NCBI GenBank assembly: GCA_029762595.1
Contig: JARVGJ010000010.1
Span: forward strand, 19,218-83,217
Direction: 5' to 3'
Source of the DNA: Methanolobus sp.
Lineage (GTDB): Archaea > Halobacteriota > Methanosarcinia > Methanosarcinales > Methanosarcinaceae
DNA: 64,000 nucleotides
Below the pieces are notes generated by a model, which saw only the letters and a list, made by a program, of their open reading frames with translations, had not been told where the DNA came from and did no database searches. Position numbers and translations under genes: made by a program. Shown piece by piece: positions 1-8,198 of the stretch (position 1 is its first letter; the number at the start of each line of letters is the position of its first letter).

Positions 1-1
1 A

Positions 2-949
2 CCTCTTCTTCCCTTTGAGTCCTGTAATCTTGGATCTATAAATCTGTCCCGGATGATAAAAAATGGTGAGATAAACTGGGAGAAGCTTAGTGAGATCACA
101 CGCCTTGGAGTGCATTTCCTGGATAATGTGATCGATGCAAACAGATCTCCTCTGGAGAAGACCGAAAACATCTCCAGGAACAACCGTAAGATTGGCCTGG
201 GTGTTATGGGCTTTGCTGAGATGCTGGCTATAATGCAGATACCCTATGATTCCGATGAGGGCATAAGGACAGCTGAAAATGTCATGAAGTTCATAAGAGA
301 GGAATCCCTGAAGGAATCAGAAGAGCTTGGCAAAAGAAGGGGATCCTTTGCGAACTTCAAAGGCAGCTTGTGGGAAAAAGATCACCACCACATGCGAAAT
401 GCTACGGTAAATACAGTAGCTCCCACCGGGACTATCAGCATGATAGCAGATACAAGTTCCGGTATCGAACCCATCTTTGCTTTATCATTTGCAAGGAATG
501 TCATGGGAACGCAGTTGCTGGAAGTGAACCCGGTATTTAGAAGAGTGGCAAAGGATAGGGGATTATATAGCACCGATATCATGATAGATATAGCCAGGAC
601 AGGTACCCTGAAGGACATAGCGAAGATACCAACGGATCTAAAGCGATTATTTGTCACATCTCTGGACATTGAACCTCAATGGCATGTCAGGATGCAGGCA
701 GCTTTCCAGAAACATGTGGACAATGCTGTTGCCAAGACCGTGAACATGCCGGCATGCGCCACTATGGATGATATCAGAGAGATCTATATGATGGCACATA
801 AGCTGAAATGCAAGGGAATAACAGTCTACCGCTACGGGAGTAAGAAAAGACAGGTGCTTGTGCTAGATGGATTCAGGAAAGAGGAAGAAGGCCTTGTAGC
901 AGACCCGGAATACTGCGGGGAAGCAGGGGGTATGGAGTGTGCTCTGTGA
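2..949 (+). CDS. nrdJ: Class II (B12-dependent) ribonucleotide reductase, C-terminal part
   Basis: Reduces ribonucleotides to deoxyribonucleotides using adenosylcobalamin. The frame is already open at the first bases of the window (residues ESCNLGSINLS), so the gene starts upstream and only about 315 C-terminal residues are seen. Visible family motifs are the NLGSIN segment, APTGTIS with the following SSGIEP, and the C-terminal KCKGITVYRYGS block typical of class II enzymes. The tail is short and ends with two cysteines (EYC...MEC) that could serve as the shuttle thiol pair; this role is inferred. The next gene is convergent. Class II rather than class I is favoured by the single-subunit look and the archaeal context. 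Confidence 0.93.
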   Translation, partial: PLLPFESCNLGSINLSRMIKNGEINWEKLSEITRLGVHFLDNVIDANRSPLEKTENISRNNRKIGLGVMGFAEMLAIMQIPYDSDEGIRTAENVMKFIREESLKESEELGKRRGSFANFKGSLWEKDHHHMRNATVNTVAPTGTISMIADTSSGIEPIFALSFARNVMGTQLLEVNPVFRRVAKDRGLYSTDIMIDIARTGTLKDIAKIPTDLKRLFVTSLDIEPQWHVRMQAAFQKHVDNAVAKTVNMPACATMDDIREIYMMAHKLKCKGITVYRYGSKKRQVLVLDGFRKEEEGLVADPEYCGEAGGMECAL

Positions 950-1034
950 GAGCCTTATATTTTGATCCTGCCTTATATTTAGATCCTTACTGATAAAGGC
1001 ATCAAGATGTTCTTTTTAACAAAATGGCCTGTTT

Positions 1035-1799
1035 TCAAAAACAAAGAGGTATCTCTGAAACGTAATAGATACTATTCTCTTTGAAACTGAACTGAAGAGG
1101 AAATATCCTCACTCCTTTTTGAGAGGCTTTGAGCATTGTTTCTGAAAAATCAGGATCTATCTTGCAGTTGGGGGTGAAACACCTTGCCTCCGGCCGGAAT
1201 ATCAGCATGATCACAGCAGCTTCGTCTCCCTGATCAACAACATGTATCAGTTCTTCAAGATGGCGTTTCCCACGGATAGTTGGTGCATCAGGGAAAGTGG
1301 CCACACCATCTTCTGCCAGGGTACATCCTTTGACCTCAACCCATATTTTCCTACCCTGCTTCTCAAGAAGATAGTCAAGACGACTGGAGCCATATTTCTG
1401 TTCGGGGAGGATACTCTCTATATTGCTTAGAAAGTCGATAATTCCGTTCTCAATGGCCCAGCAGGATATTTTTCTGTGGAATGCGGAATTGATAAGTATC
1501 CAGTCATCTGCAATTCGCCCGGCTATCATGTCCCAGCCCGTTTTTCTGATTTTGCTCTTGTTCTTGCTCTTAGTATTATCTGCTTTGCGTAAAAGTACAC
1601 GGTTACCGGGATATATCAGATCGGTAAGCCTGCCAGGATCATGCACGTGGACCTTCTCGTGTTTCCTTACACCATCCAGCTCTAACTCCACGATTGCCAG
1701 GAACCTGTTTGGTCTTTCTATGACCTTGCCTTCGATATCTGTAGGGATGTGAAGTACAGGCCTTAGGATCTTATTATCATTATCGTTTCTTTTATCCAT
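1035..1799 (-). CDS. sfsA: SfsA family protein (sugar fermentation stimulation homologue)
   Basis: About 254 residues, the usual size of SfsA. The protein shows the N-terminal RPNRFLA and HDPGRLTDL segments, followed by the nuclease-like core SSRLDYLL, WVEVKGCTL and FPDAPTIRGKRHLEEL. The D/E-x-K core suggests a PD-(D/E)xK fold; the cellular role is poorly known and DNA binding is assumed from the bacterial homologue. A longer frame reaches 1844, but only the ATG at 1799 has a ribosome-binding site (AGGAG, 7 bases upstream), so that start is preferred. It is convergent with the ribonucleotide reductase gene. Confidence 0.9.
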   Translation of the reverse strand: MDKRNDNDNKILRPVLHIPTDIEGKVIERPNRFLAIVELELDGVRKHEKVHVHDPGRLTDLIYPGNRVLLRKADNTKSKNKSKIRKTGWDMIAGRIADDWILINSAFHRKISCWAIENGIIDFLSNIESILPEQKYGSSRLDYLLEKQGRKIWVEVKGCTLAEDGVATFPDAPTIRGKRHLEELIHVVDQGDEAAVIMLIFRPEARCFTPNCKIDPDFSETMLKASQKGVRIFPLQFSFKENSIYYVSEIPLCF

Positions 1800-1889
1800 G
1801 CTAGGGCTCCTGGATGACTCCACAGTTTCTGTTAACCTTTCCATGCTTTTGATAATGCTTGTGTAAGCACGGGTTTAGATCTTAATGAT

Positions 1890-2504
1890 CTAAAACCTGC
1901 CCTTTTTTATGTGTGAACTAAGTTCAGAGGCAACAGAATTTGCCGTTTCCCTTACAATGTGATTCTCATATGACCTGTAGGTGAAAAGACCTTTGCTTTC
2001 ATCTTGCAGATGCATATCTCCCTGTATAAGCAACTGGTAACCTTCCGTACCATCTGAGGAGAAAACCACAGGCTTGCCAAGATTCTGACCTTCTATGTCC
2101 AGATACTCTGTCCTCCCGGATGATGAAAAACCAAAACGTACATGCATATCTGACTTTGAGTACACAGGAGTATAGGTCTTTGACACATCTATTGTATCCA
2201 CAAAAACGAACTGTGAGCCATAGTCATCTTTTATCTCATCGGTGATGGTCACTGAAAGACCGTTCTCTTCAAAGGCTTTTACAAGTTCTGTTTCCAGTCG
2301 TATATCTAAGGATCCTTCTTTGTGTACATAAAGGAGGATATCAGTATATAGAAGATTATCCGGGTTACCAATGGAATAGGTGCTTACAGATGAGTCCGCA
2401 CTGCTGCTACTTGAACGTATACCTGCATCAAGCAAACTCATAGAAAGGATAAGGAGCAGGCAGATGGCAGATAATATTATGATCTGGTTTTTGCTGATTC
2501 TCAT
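1890..2504 (-). CDS. Membrane-anchored hypothetical protein
   Basis: About 204 residues, not recognised. One strong N-terminal membrane segment (roughly residues 6-25, IIILSAICLLLILSMSLL) is followed by a serine-rich linker (SSSSSADSS) and a soluble domain. The pattern suggests a signal anchor with the domain outside the cell. The distal part contains SSGRTEYLDIEG and ends in a basic KKGRF. Neither the ATG at 2504 nor an in-frame GTG at 2516 has a good ribosome-binding site. It lies downstream of, and co-directional with, nothing obvious, so context gives no function. Confidence 0.7.
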   Translation of the reverse strand: MRISKNQIIILSAICLLLILSMSLLDAGIRSSSSSADSSVSTYSIGNPDNLLYTDILLYVHKEGSLDIRLETELVKAFEENGLSVTITDEIKDDYGSQFVFVDTIDVSKTYTPVYSKSDMHVRFGFSSSGRTEYLDIEGQNLGKPVVFSSDGTEGYQLLIQGDMHLQDESKGLFTYRSYENHIVRETANSVASELSSHIKKGRF

Positions 2505-2647
2505 ATTGATAGCCACGCTGGGAATAATACAGTTGATATTGATAGATGCTTATGATGGTTATTATTGATGGATTTTTAGTTACAGATTGTTATTGACGGA
2601 TTGTTATAGTGACTAAATGGCACTACAGTACTTTCTTATAAGTTAGT

Positions 2648-2701
2648 CTGATTTAAATCAGTTACTTACATGAAATTAAAATACTTACATCAAATTAAAA
2701 T
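2648..2701 (+). repeat. Palindrome plus 19-bp tandem duplication upstream of the HIT gene
   Basis: A perfect 14-bp palindrome (CTGATTTAAATCAG, 2648-2661) is followed at once by two tandem copies of a 19-bp unit (ACTTACATGAAATTAAAAT, 2664-2682 and 2683-2701) that differ at one base. A possible TATA element (TGTATAAATG) starts at 2701. The arrangement suggests a regulatory region, but no regulator is assigned. Confidence 0.6.
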
Positions 2702-2780
2702 GTATAAATGTCTGATCCATAAGCCCGACCAACAACAATCATTAAATATTGAAAACATCAAAAGAAGATGCGTGATACAC

Positions 2781-3197
2781 ATGGATTGCCTGTTCTGTAA
2801 GATCGTTGTCGGAGATATCCCGTCCCATAAGGTCTATGAAGATGATTTCGTTTACGCGTTCCTGGACATATATCCCAGTTCTGAGGGGCATACTATCGTT
2901 CTGCCAAAAAAGCACATCGCAAAATTCACGGATATGAAGAAAAAAGATGCAGCATCTCTTTTTTTTATAGTGAACAAAATAGCCAGGAACCTGGAAAAGA
3001 CAATGGGACTTGAAGGGATGAACATTGGTATCAATAATGGGGAGATTGCAGGACAGACTGTGGCGCATGTTCATGTTCATATCATTCCAAGACGTGCAGG
3101 AGATGGTGAAGGCAACATGCACACCATTGTAGAGTTGCATCCGCCGACGGGCAATCTTGCAGAGCTGGCCGAAACAATAAGGAGATCATTTGAGTAA
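2781..3197 (+). CDS. HIT family nucleotide hydrolase/transferase
   Basis: A 138-residue histidine-triad protein. It begins MDCLFCK, has the substrate-site stretch GHTIVLPKKH and the catalytic triad HVHVHIIPR near residues 95-103. HIT proteins of this Hint-like group hydrolyse AMP-linked or dinucleoside polyphosphate substrates; the exact substrate here is unknown. The two cysteines in CLFCK are common in the Hint branch, often with later His residues binding zinc. A longer frame opens at 2670, but homology begins at the methionine at 2781, so that start was chosen. Confidence 0.93.
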   Translation: MDCLFCKIVVGDIPSHKVYEDDFVYAFLDIYPSSEGHTIVLPKKHIAKFTDMKKKDAASLFFIVNKIARNLEKTMGLEGMNIGINNGEIAGQTVAHVHVHIIPRRAGDGEGNMHTIVELHPPTGNLAELAETIRRSFE

Positions 3198-3252
3198 TTG
3201 CCTGCAATTGCAGCCCGCAGAGTGATCATCATTAACATGGATCCTCAAGTAT

Positions 3253-3343
3253 CATATGCAAGTATAATATGTAAATAGCATATGTAGATATCATAGGTAC
3301 ATATCATATTAACATCACAGGTAAATACTTCATGCAAATACCA
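3253..3343 (+). repeat. Seven-copy 13-bp tandem array upstream of a winged-helix gene
   Basis: Units start at 3253, 3266, 3279, 3292, 3305, 3318 and 3331, exactly 13 bp apart, with approximate consensus CATATGTAAATAT. The first four copies are closest to it (CATATG, AATATG, CATATG, CATAGG) and the last two are degenerate. The array ends 33 bp before the start codon of the 60-residue winged-helix protein. An iteron-like operator array for that protein is a natural inference. Confidence 0.7.
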
Positions 3344-3376
3344 TTTTAATTACAATGACCAAAAGGAGATAAAATA

Positions 3377-3559
3377 ATGGCAGATAATGAACAGAAAGTA
3401 CTTGATGCACTGAAAGATGCAGGAAAACCCCTCAGACCCGGAGATATTGCAGAGGCAACAGGTCTTGAAAGCAAGGAAGTCAGCAAAATAATCAAAACCC
3501 TCAAGGACACAGGAGCTGTCTGCTCTCCTAAAAGATGCTACTACGCTCCCTCAGAGTGA
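3377..3559 (+). CDS. Small winged-helix DNA-binding protein
   Basis: A 60-residue protein that is almost entirely one helix-turn-helix domain: KVLDALKDAGKPLRPGDIA, then ATGLESKEVSKIIKTLKD as the recognition helix region, and a short wing (GAVCSPKRCYY). This is the MarR/ArsR-like fold seen in many small archaeal proteins. Two cysteines in the wing could make it redox- or metal-sensitive, which is speculation. A good ribosome-binding site (AAGGAGAT) precedes the ATG. The 13-bp tandem array directly upstream suggests autoregulation. The gene ends in a T-rich tract that may stop transcription. Confidence 0.88.
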   Translation: MADNEQKVLDALKDAGKPLRPGDIAEATGLESKEVSKIIKTLKDTGAVCSPKRCYYAPSE

Positions 3560-3613
3560 AAAAGAGCTATTTTCATTTCATTTCATTTCATTTTCTTTTT
3601 TCTTCCTTAGTTC

Positions 3614-4003
3614 TCACTTTCCGATAACCGTTACGTTTATCTCTCTTGTCCTGGGTCCGTCAAATTCTGCAAGAAAGATGCTCTGCCATGTGCCAAGCAA
3701 GAGTTCGCCATTGACCACAGGAATCGTTTCACTGCTTCCAAGCAGTGTAGCCTTAAGGTGAGCATCTGCATTGTTATCGATCCGGTCATGCAGGTAACCC
3801 GCATGTGCCGGTACAAGTTTTTCCAGCAATTGCATTATGTCAGATACAAGACCTGACTCATTCTCATTGATCATAATGGAAGTGGTGGTATGCTTTGTAC
3901 TTATTACGCAGATGCCATTCTCAATCCTGCTGTCAGCCAGATATTTGCGCACACAGCTGGTAACATCGATAAGTTCAGTTCTCTTTTCTGTTTGTATCTG
4001 CAT
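3614..4003 (-). CDS. YjbQ/UPF0047 family protein
   Basis: A 129-residue, single-domain protein of the YjbQ family, sometimes annotated as secondary thiamine-phosphate synthase because some members show weak activity of that kind. Diagnostic segments are STKHTTTSIMINENE, AHLKATLLGSSETIPV and LGTWQSIFLAEFDGPRTR, with conserved His and Asp/Glu residues forming the presumed metal site. The real physiological reaction is not settled. The ATG at 4003 has a GAAGGGAT ribosome-binding site. It lies downstream of lysA on the same strand, with a gap of about 100 bp. Confidence 0.92.
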   Translation of the reverse strand: MQIQTEKRTELIDVTSCVRKYLADSRIENGICVISTKHTTTSIMINENESGLVSDIMQLLEKLVPAHAGYLHDRIDNNADAHLKATLLGSSETIPVVNGELLLGTWQSIFLAEFDGPRTREINVTVIGK

Positions 4004-4099
4004 ATTATCCCTTCAAAATATGAATACAAGTCTTTAACAATACAGGCATGGAAAGAAAAATGAAAATTTCTAAAAAGAAATTGATGAATACCTGAGTAT

Positions 4100-5362
4100 T
4101 CATTCAAAATCTGAAAGTCCGGACATATCCAGTGTCGCAAAATAGTCATCCACTGTTTCTGCACGCCTGATCTGCACGAAACTGCCATCCGGCCTCAGGA
4201 GGATCTCTGCAGACCTGAGCTTTCCGTTATAGTTAAAACCCATGGCATGTCCGTGGGCTCCTGTGTCGTGGATCACAAGGATATCGCCTCTTGTGACCTC
4301 GGGTAAAAGCCTGTCTATGGCAAACTTATCGTTGTTCTCACAAAGTGAACCAGTGACATCGTAGAGTTTTGTCGCTTCATCGTTCTCCTTTCCAAGTACG
4401 GTTATATGATGATATGCATCATACATTCCGGGGCGCATAAGATTGGCCATGCAGGCATCAGTTCCCACGTAGTCCTTGTATATATGTTTAAGATGGCGGA
4501 CAGTTGTTACAAGATATCCGTATGGCCCTGTTATGACCCGGCCGCATTCCAGGAATATCTTAAGGGGATGCAAGTCATTGCCTTTGATTATCTCATCATA
4601 TGCCTCACTGACACCCTTTGCTATAACATCATAGGGTACAGGTTCCTGATCCGGCCTGTAGGGGATGCCTATTCCTCCTCCAAGGTTAACGAACTCAAAA
4701 TGTATGTCCAGCTCTCTTGAAAGTTCAGCTATCAGCTCAAACAATATCTTTGCGGTCTCTATGAAATAATCAGGATCCAGTTCATTGGAAGCCACCATAG
4801 TATGCAGGCCGAACCTTTTCACGCCCCTGTCCTTCATAATGCGGTAACCTTCAAAAAGCTGCTCCCTTGTAAAACCATATTTTGCATCCTCAGGATTGCC
4901 TATGATGGCATTGCCCTCCTTAAGCGGACCGGGATTATAACGGCAGCATATAATATCAGGCAGGCCTGCAACCTCTTCCAGGTATGATATATGGCTTATA
5001 TCATCAAGGTTTATGATGGCTCCAAGTTCCCTGGCTTTAATGAAATCCTCTGCCGGGGTATCGTTGGAACTGAACATTATGTTCTCACCCACTATACCTG
5101 TCTTTTCCGCAAGCAAAAGCTCTGCCAGGGAGCTGCAGTCCGCACCAAAACCTTCAGACATGAGCAATTTCATGACATATGGGTTGGGAAGGGCTTTTAC
5201 GGCAAAATATTCCTTGAAACCGTTTAGTTCACTGAAAGCATCTTTAAGCTTTCTGGTATTTTTTATAATTCCTTTCTCGTCATATATGTGGAAAGGAGTA
5301 GGATTGTCCCTGATTATCTCTGTGATCTTTTCTTTAGTGAACGGAAGTTGTTTTGACACCAT
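4100..5362 (-). CDS. lysA: Diaminopimelate decarboxylase (LysA-like)
   Basis: PLP-dependent group IV decarboxylase, last step of lysine biosynthesis. The PLP lysine is in FAVKALPNP near residue 53. The barrel shows GFGADCSSLAEL, the glycine-rich phosphate loop NLGGGIGIPY, and ECGRVITGPYG. The C-terminal beta domain contains DVTGSLCENNDKFA, where the Cys comes from the neighbouring subunit, and HDTGAHGHAMGFNYNG. At 420 residues it has normal length. The GAGGGAG ribosome-binding site supports the start. The segment between the Cys motif and the usual family text differs somewhat from bacterial LysA, so a related decarboxylase is possible but less likely. Confidence 0.88.
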   Translation of the reverse strand: MVSKQLPFTKEKITEIIRDNPTPFHIYDEKGIIKNTRKLKDAFSELNGFKEYFAVKALPNPYVMKLLMSEGFGADCSSLAELLLAEKTGIVGENIMFSSNDTPAEDFIKARELGAIINLDDISHISYLEEVAGLPDIICCRYNPGPLKEGNAIIGNPEDAKYGFTREQLFEGYRIMKDRGVKRFGLHTMVASNELDPDYFIETAKILFELIAELSRELDIHFEFVNLGGGIGIPYRPDQEPVPYDVIAKGVSEAYDEIIKGNDLHPLKIFLECGRVITGPYGYLVTTVRHLKHIYKDYVGTDACMANLMRPGMYDAYHHITVLGKENDEATKLYDVTGSLCENNDKFAIDRLLPEVTRGDILVIHDTGAHGHAMGFNYNGKLRSAEILLRPDGSFVQIRRAETVDDYFATLDMSGLSDFE

Positions 5363-5485
5363 TTGTCTCCCTCGTTTATTTGCTGGTTCTTTTAATCTCA
5401 GTAAACAGATAAATAGTTGATTGGAAAGAATGCATTTGATATTAAAGAAGAACTATAGACATTCTTTTCTTTTTTAGAACGCATA

Positions 5486-5544
5486 GTATATATACGACTT
5501 GTTCGCATAATATAGAACAATTGGGGTCATGGTAGTATATACTA
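5486..5544 (+). promoter_or_regulatory. Promoter and palindromic operator of the Hsp20-like gene
   Basis: A TATA-like AGTATATATAC (5486-5496) is followed by an inverted repeat TTGTTC-N10-GAACAA (5499-5520), about where transcription would start. A second, perfect 12-bp palindrome TAGTATATACTA (5533-5544) follows. A repressor site overlapping the start region fits a heat-shock type gene; this is inference. Confidence 0.55.
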
Positions 5545-5589
5545 AAGAACAGTTTAAGAATAACTGAGTTGTGAAAAGAGGATATAAAG

Positions 5590-6093
5590 ATGAACGACAA
5601 GGATCATTACGCCGGTGATGATGACTCGCATGATAGGATTACAAGCATTGATGAACTGATAGAACATATTATGAAGATGTTCTCCAACAGCATTACACAG
5701 AACGGTAGTAAGCCACTTATAACTGGATTTACTATAATCGGCCAGCCCGGGAAAAAGCCTGTGGTTTTTGACTTAAATAGCCAGAGGGAGACTGAACCCT
5801 TCGAATATGAAGAGGAGAACGACGGAGATTTCTACCTGTCCAAACAGGAGCCATTCATAGATATCTTTGAAACTGATAACAAGGTATTCATGCTGGCTGA
5901 TCTTGGCGTTGAAGCGAAGCATGTGGAATATCATGCATATGGTTCCCACGTTGAGATGACCGTTATTACGCCGGGTACCGGCTATTCCAGGGTTATAGAA
6001 CTCCCCTGCAAGGTCGATCCGGACAGTATGGTCACAAGCTACCGAAACGGTGTGCTTGAACTTGCATTTGAATATGCCGCTGATACACAATAA
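5590..6093 (+). CDS. Hsp20/alpha-crystallin-like (GvpH-type) protein
   Basis: A 167-residue protein. The first 100 residues are acidic and low-complexity in places (DDDSHDR, EYEEENDGD). The last 85 form an alpha-crystallin-like beta sandwich: PFIDIFETDNKVFMLADLG, HVEMTVI, RVIELPCKVDPDSM and RNGVLELAFE, which matches the small heat-shock family and its relative GvpH. It would act as an ATP-independent holdase or assembly factor in the cytoplasm. No other gas-vesicle gene is present, so a general chaperone role is more likely. The ribosome-binding site is AGAGGAT, and the upstream palindromes suggest control by a repressor. Confidence 0.82.
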   Translation: MNDKDHYAGDDDSHDRITSIDELIEHIMKMFSNSITQNGSKPLITGFTIIGQPGKKPVVFDLNSQRETEPFEYEEENDGDFYLSKQEPFIDIFETDNKVFMLADLGVEAKHVEYHAYGSHVEMTVITPGTGYSRVIELPCKVDPDSMVTSYRNGVLELAFEYAADTQ

Positions 6094-6362
6094 GCGGCAT
6101 ATTGATTATATTGAAAGGTTTCAGAGAAAACTATAAACATCTTTTAACATCTTTTTTAAGTCAACATATTTTATTCAGACTCAATAGAACTTATTTTAAC
6201 TTATATTTTAATTTGGTCTTAATTGATGATTTACCTGGGAGACTGAAGAAGACCAGGTAAGACCTGACCGACTTATAGATCAACACATTGCAGAGCATGG
6301 CTGGTAATCAAATACTTAAGCTTTCAATACCAGATTACATAGAAAAAACAAGGATGGAAAAT

Positions 6363-7064
6363 ATGACCGTAATAAAATCAGACCAAAGACATCTTGTGGA
6401 AAGCGAATCAATACACAGTTACTGGCTTTTTTCCTATTCTGATTATCTGGACATGAAAAATACGCATTTCGGGGACATTAAGATATTTAACGATGAGATA
6501 CTCAAAGCTGGAAAAGCACTCAAAACGGAATCTCTTACTGACAAGGAGATAGTTACCATTGTATTTGACGGAGAACTGACACTGGAAGATACTACAGGGA
6601 CAAAACAAGTGCTAAAAGCCGGGGATGTACAGGCACTTTCTGCAGGTGAAGGGGTTTCTATTACAGGAAGTAACATCCGGGAAAAAGATGCGCATTATTT
6701 CAGGGTGTGGATACAACCATTAAGGAAAAACATGGAACCTGCCTCCAGACAAAAACACTTTGACATTGATGCCGGTAAGAAGGGTCTTATCCCGCTTGCA
6801 TCAGGACAGGGTTTTTCAGATGCATTAAAGATGCGTGCCAATGCAACGATCTATCTTTCAAGGATCGACAAAGGAGAGATTGTTGATCTTCTGACCGACC
6901 TGTCCAGATTCGTGTTCATTTATATGCTGGAAGGCGAGCTAACTGTCTGCGGCCAGAAAATGGAACAATTTGACCAGGCTCGCCTGAACCAGAATGAACC
7001 AATTGTTGTGCAGGCCGACAGTGATGCCCTGTTCATCCTTGTAGATGCTGCAAGCAACTCCTGA
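6363..7064 (+). CDS. Pirin/YhhW-like bicupin with a degenerate metal site
   Basis: About 233 residues, two cupin domains. The N-terminal domain follows the pirin/YhhW pattern (SYSDYLDM, DKEIVTIVFDGELTLED, LKAGDVQALSAGEGVS) and the linker HYFRVWIQPL is diagnostic. In active members the metal is held by His residues in a GTHPHRD motif and by later His and Glu. Here the matching segment reads KTESLTD and the later motif SITGSNI, so the expected ligands are missing. A role as a non-enzymatic or regulatory bicupin is inferred. The methionine at 6363 has an AAGGA site at good spacing; a frame from 6288 is open but lacks this. Confidence 0.85.
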   Translation: MTVIKSDQRHLVESESIHSYWLFSYSDYLDMKNTHFGDIKIFNDEILKAGKALKTESLTDKEIVTIVFDGELTLEDTTGTKQVLKAGDVQALSAGEGVSITGSNIREKDAHYFRVWIQPLRKNMEPASRQKHFDIDAGKKGLIPLASGQGFSDALKMRANATIYLSRIDKGEIVDLLTDLSRFVFIYMLEGELTVCGQKMEQFDQARLNQNEPIVVQADSDALFILVDAASNS

Positions 7065-7219
7065 AAATGTGATGAAAACGGGTATATAGGGACTGAATGG
7101 AACAATAACCAACGAAATCAAACTTCCTGCGTGAACAAACTCTATGCGCTTAAAGGAGCTACCAGAGGATTACATAGGCATCAGCTGTCCGATCAGGAAA
7201 AACAGGCTCTTAAATAGTA

Positions 7220-7954
7220 TCATCTCTCTTTAAAATAATCTGAGAGGTAATTAAAAACACTACCAAGCTCTTTATACTTCAAGTATGCATATTTGTCCAG
7301 AGGTGTTGGCATATTGTTAACGATGACCAGCTTGCCACCGGATCTTAAAGAATAAAGGGGAAGACTTGCTGCAGGTTGTACCACAAGGGATGAACCAATA
7401 ACAATTAACAGATCGGCCTGTGAACTTGCTTCCACAGCTTTTGTGAATTCATTCTGATCTAGCATCTCCCCGAAAAACACGATATCGGGCTTGATCAGAC
7501 CCCCACACTCAGTACATAATGGAACAGGAACATTTTTTAGCATCTCACAAATATGTTCAAAGGAATAATTACGTTTGCACAAAAGACATCGATGATTTGC
7601 AGGTGAGCCATGGACCTCAATAACATTGCCAGAACCTGCCCGCTGATGGAGCAGATCAATGTTCTGGGTAATGACAGCCTTGATATAACCCTTTTTTTCA
7701 AGAACTGATAATGTATGATGAATCAGATTGGGCACTTTTGTATCCAGATCATATATCAGTTCCTTTGCATGTGTATAAAAGTAGGATGGATCCTTGTGGA
7801 AGTAATCGATATCAAAAATCCTGTCGGGATCATATTTTGTGTATAGACCGTTACTGCCACGGAAATCAGGTATGCCGGAAAAAGTCGAGATGCCGGCTCC
7901 GCTCAGGAATACACAATAAGAGGATTTCTCTATCAGATCGGCCAGTCTTTGCAC
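7220..7954 (-). CDS. Sir2 family NAD-dependent protein deacylase
   Basis: A 244-residue sirtuin. It has the NAD-binding motif SGAGISTFSGIPDFRG near residues 18-33, TQNIDLLHQRAG, the catalytic His in EVHGSP, a zinc site made from CLLC and CTEC, and the C-terminal Rossmann elements FFGEML, VIGSSLVVQPAA and VIVNN. It removes acyl groups from lysines of proteins such as Alba or acyl-CoA synthetase in other archaea; the target here is unknown. The start is a GTG with no clear ribosome-binding site, so the first residues are uncertain. It is divergent from the sensor kinase. Confidence 0.94.
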   Translation of the reverse strand: MQRLADLIEKSSYCVFLSGAGISTFSGIPDFRGSNGLYTKYDPDRIFDIDYFHKDPSYFYTHAKELIYDLDTKVPNLIHHTLSVLEKKGYIKAVITQNIDLLHQRAGSGNVIEVHGSPANHRCLLCKRNYSFEHICEMLKNVPVPLCTECGGLIKPDIVFFGEMLDQNEFTKAVEASSQADLLIVIGSSLVVQPAASLPLYSLRSGGKLVIVNNMPTPLDKYAYLKYKELGSVFNYLSDYFKER

Positions 7955-8198
7955 ATCTATATGTTAGATTCCAGGGTTATATTGTTTTTCTCCAGTATCA
8001 AGTTATGAGAAAAAATACATGTATCTTTAATGTCTTTTATGCAGATATCATCCATAATATGAGAAATAAAGATCATCATTAATAGATCATGATAAAAAAA
8101 TAGATATATATGTAATTATTTCCAGATTGAATGCTATACCTGCCTTAATGTCTGGGTGAAGTAGTGCCTGGATCCAATAATTTTGAACATGTGGTAAA

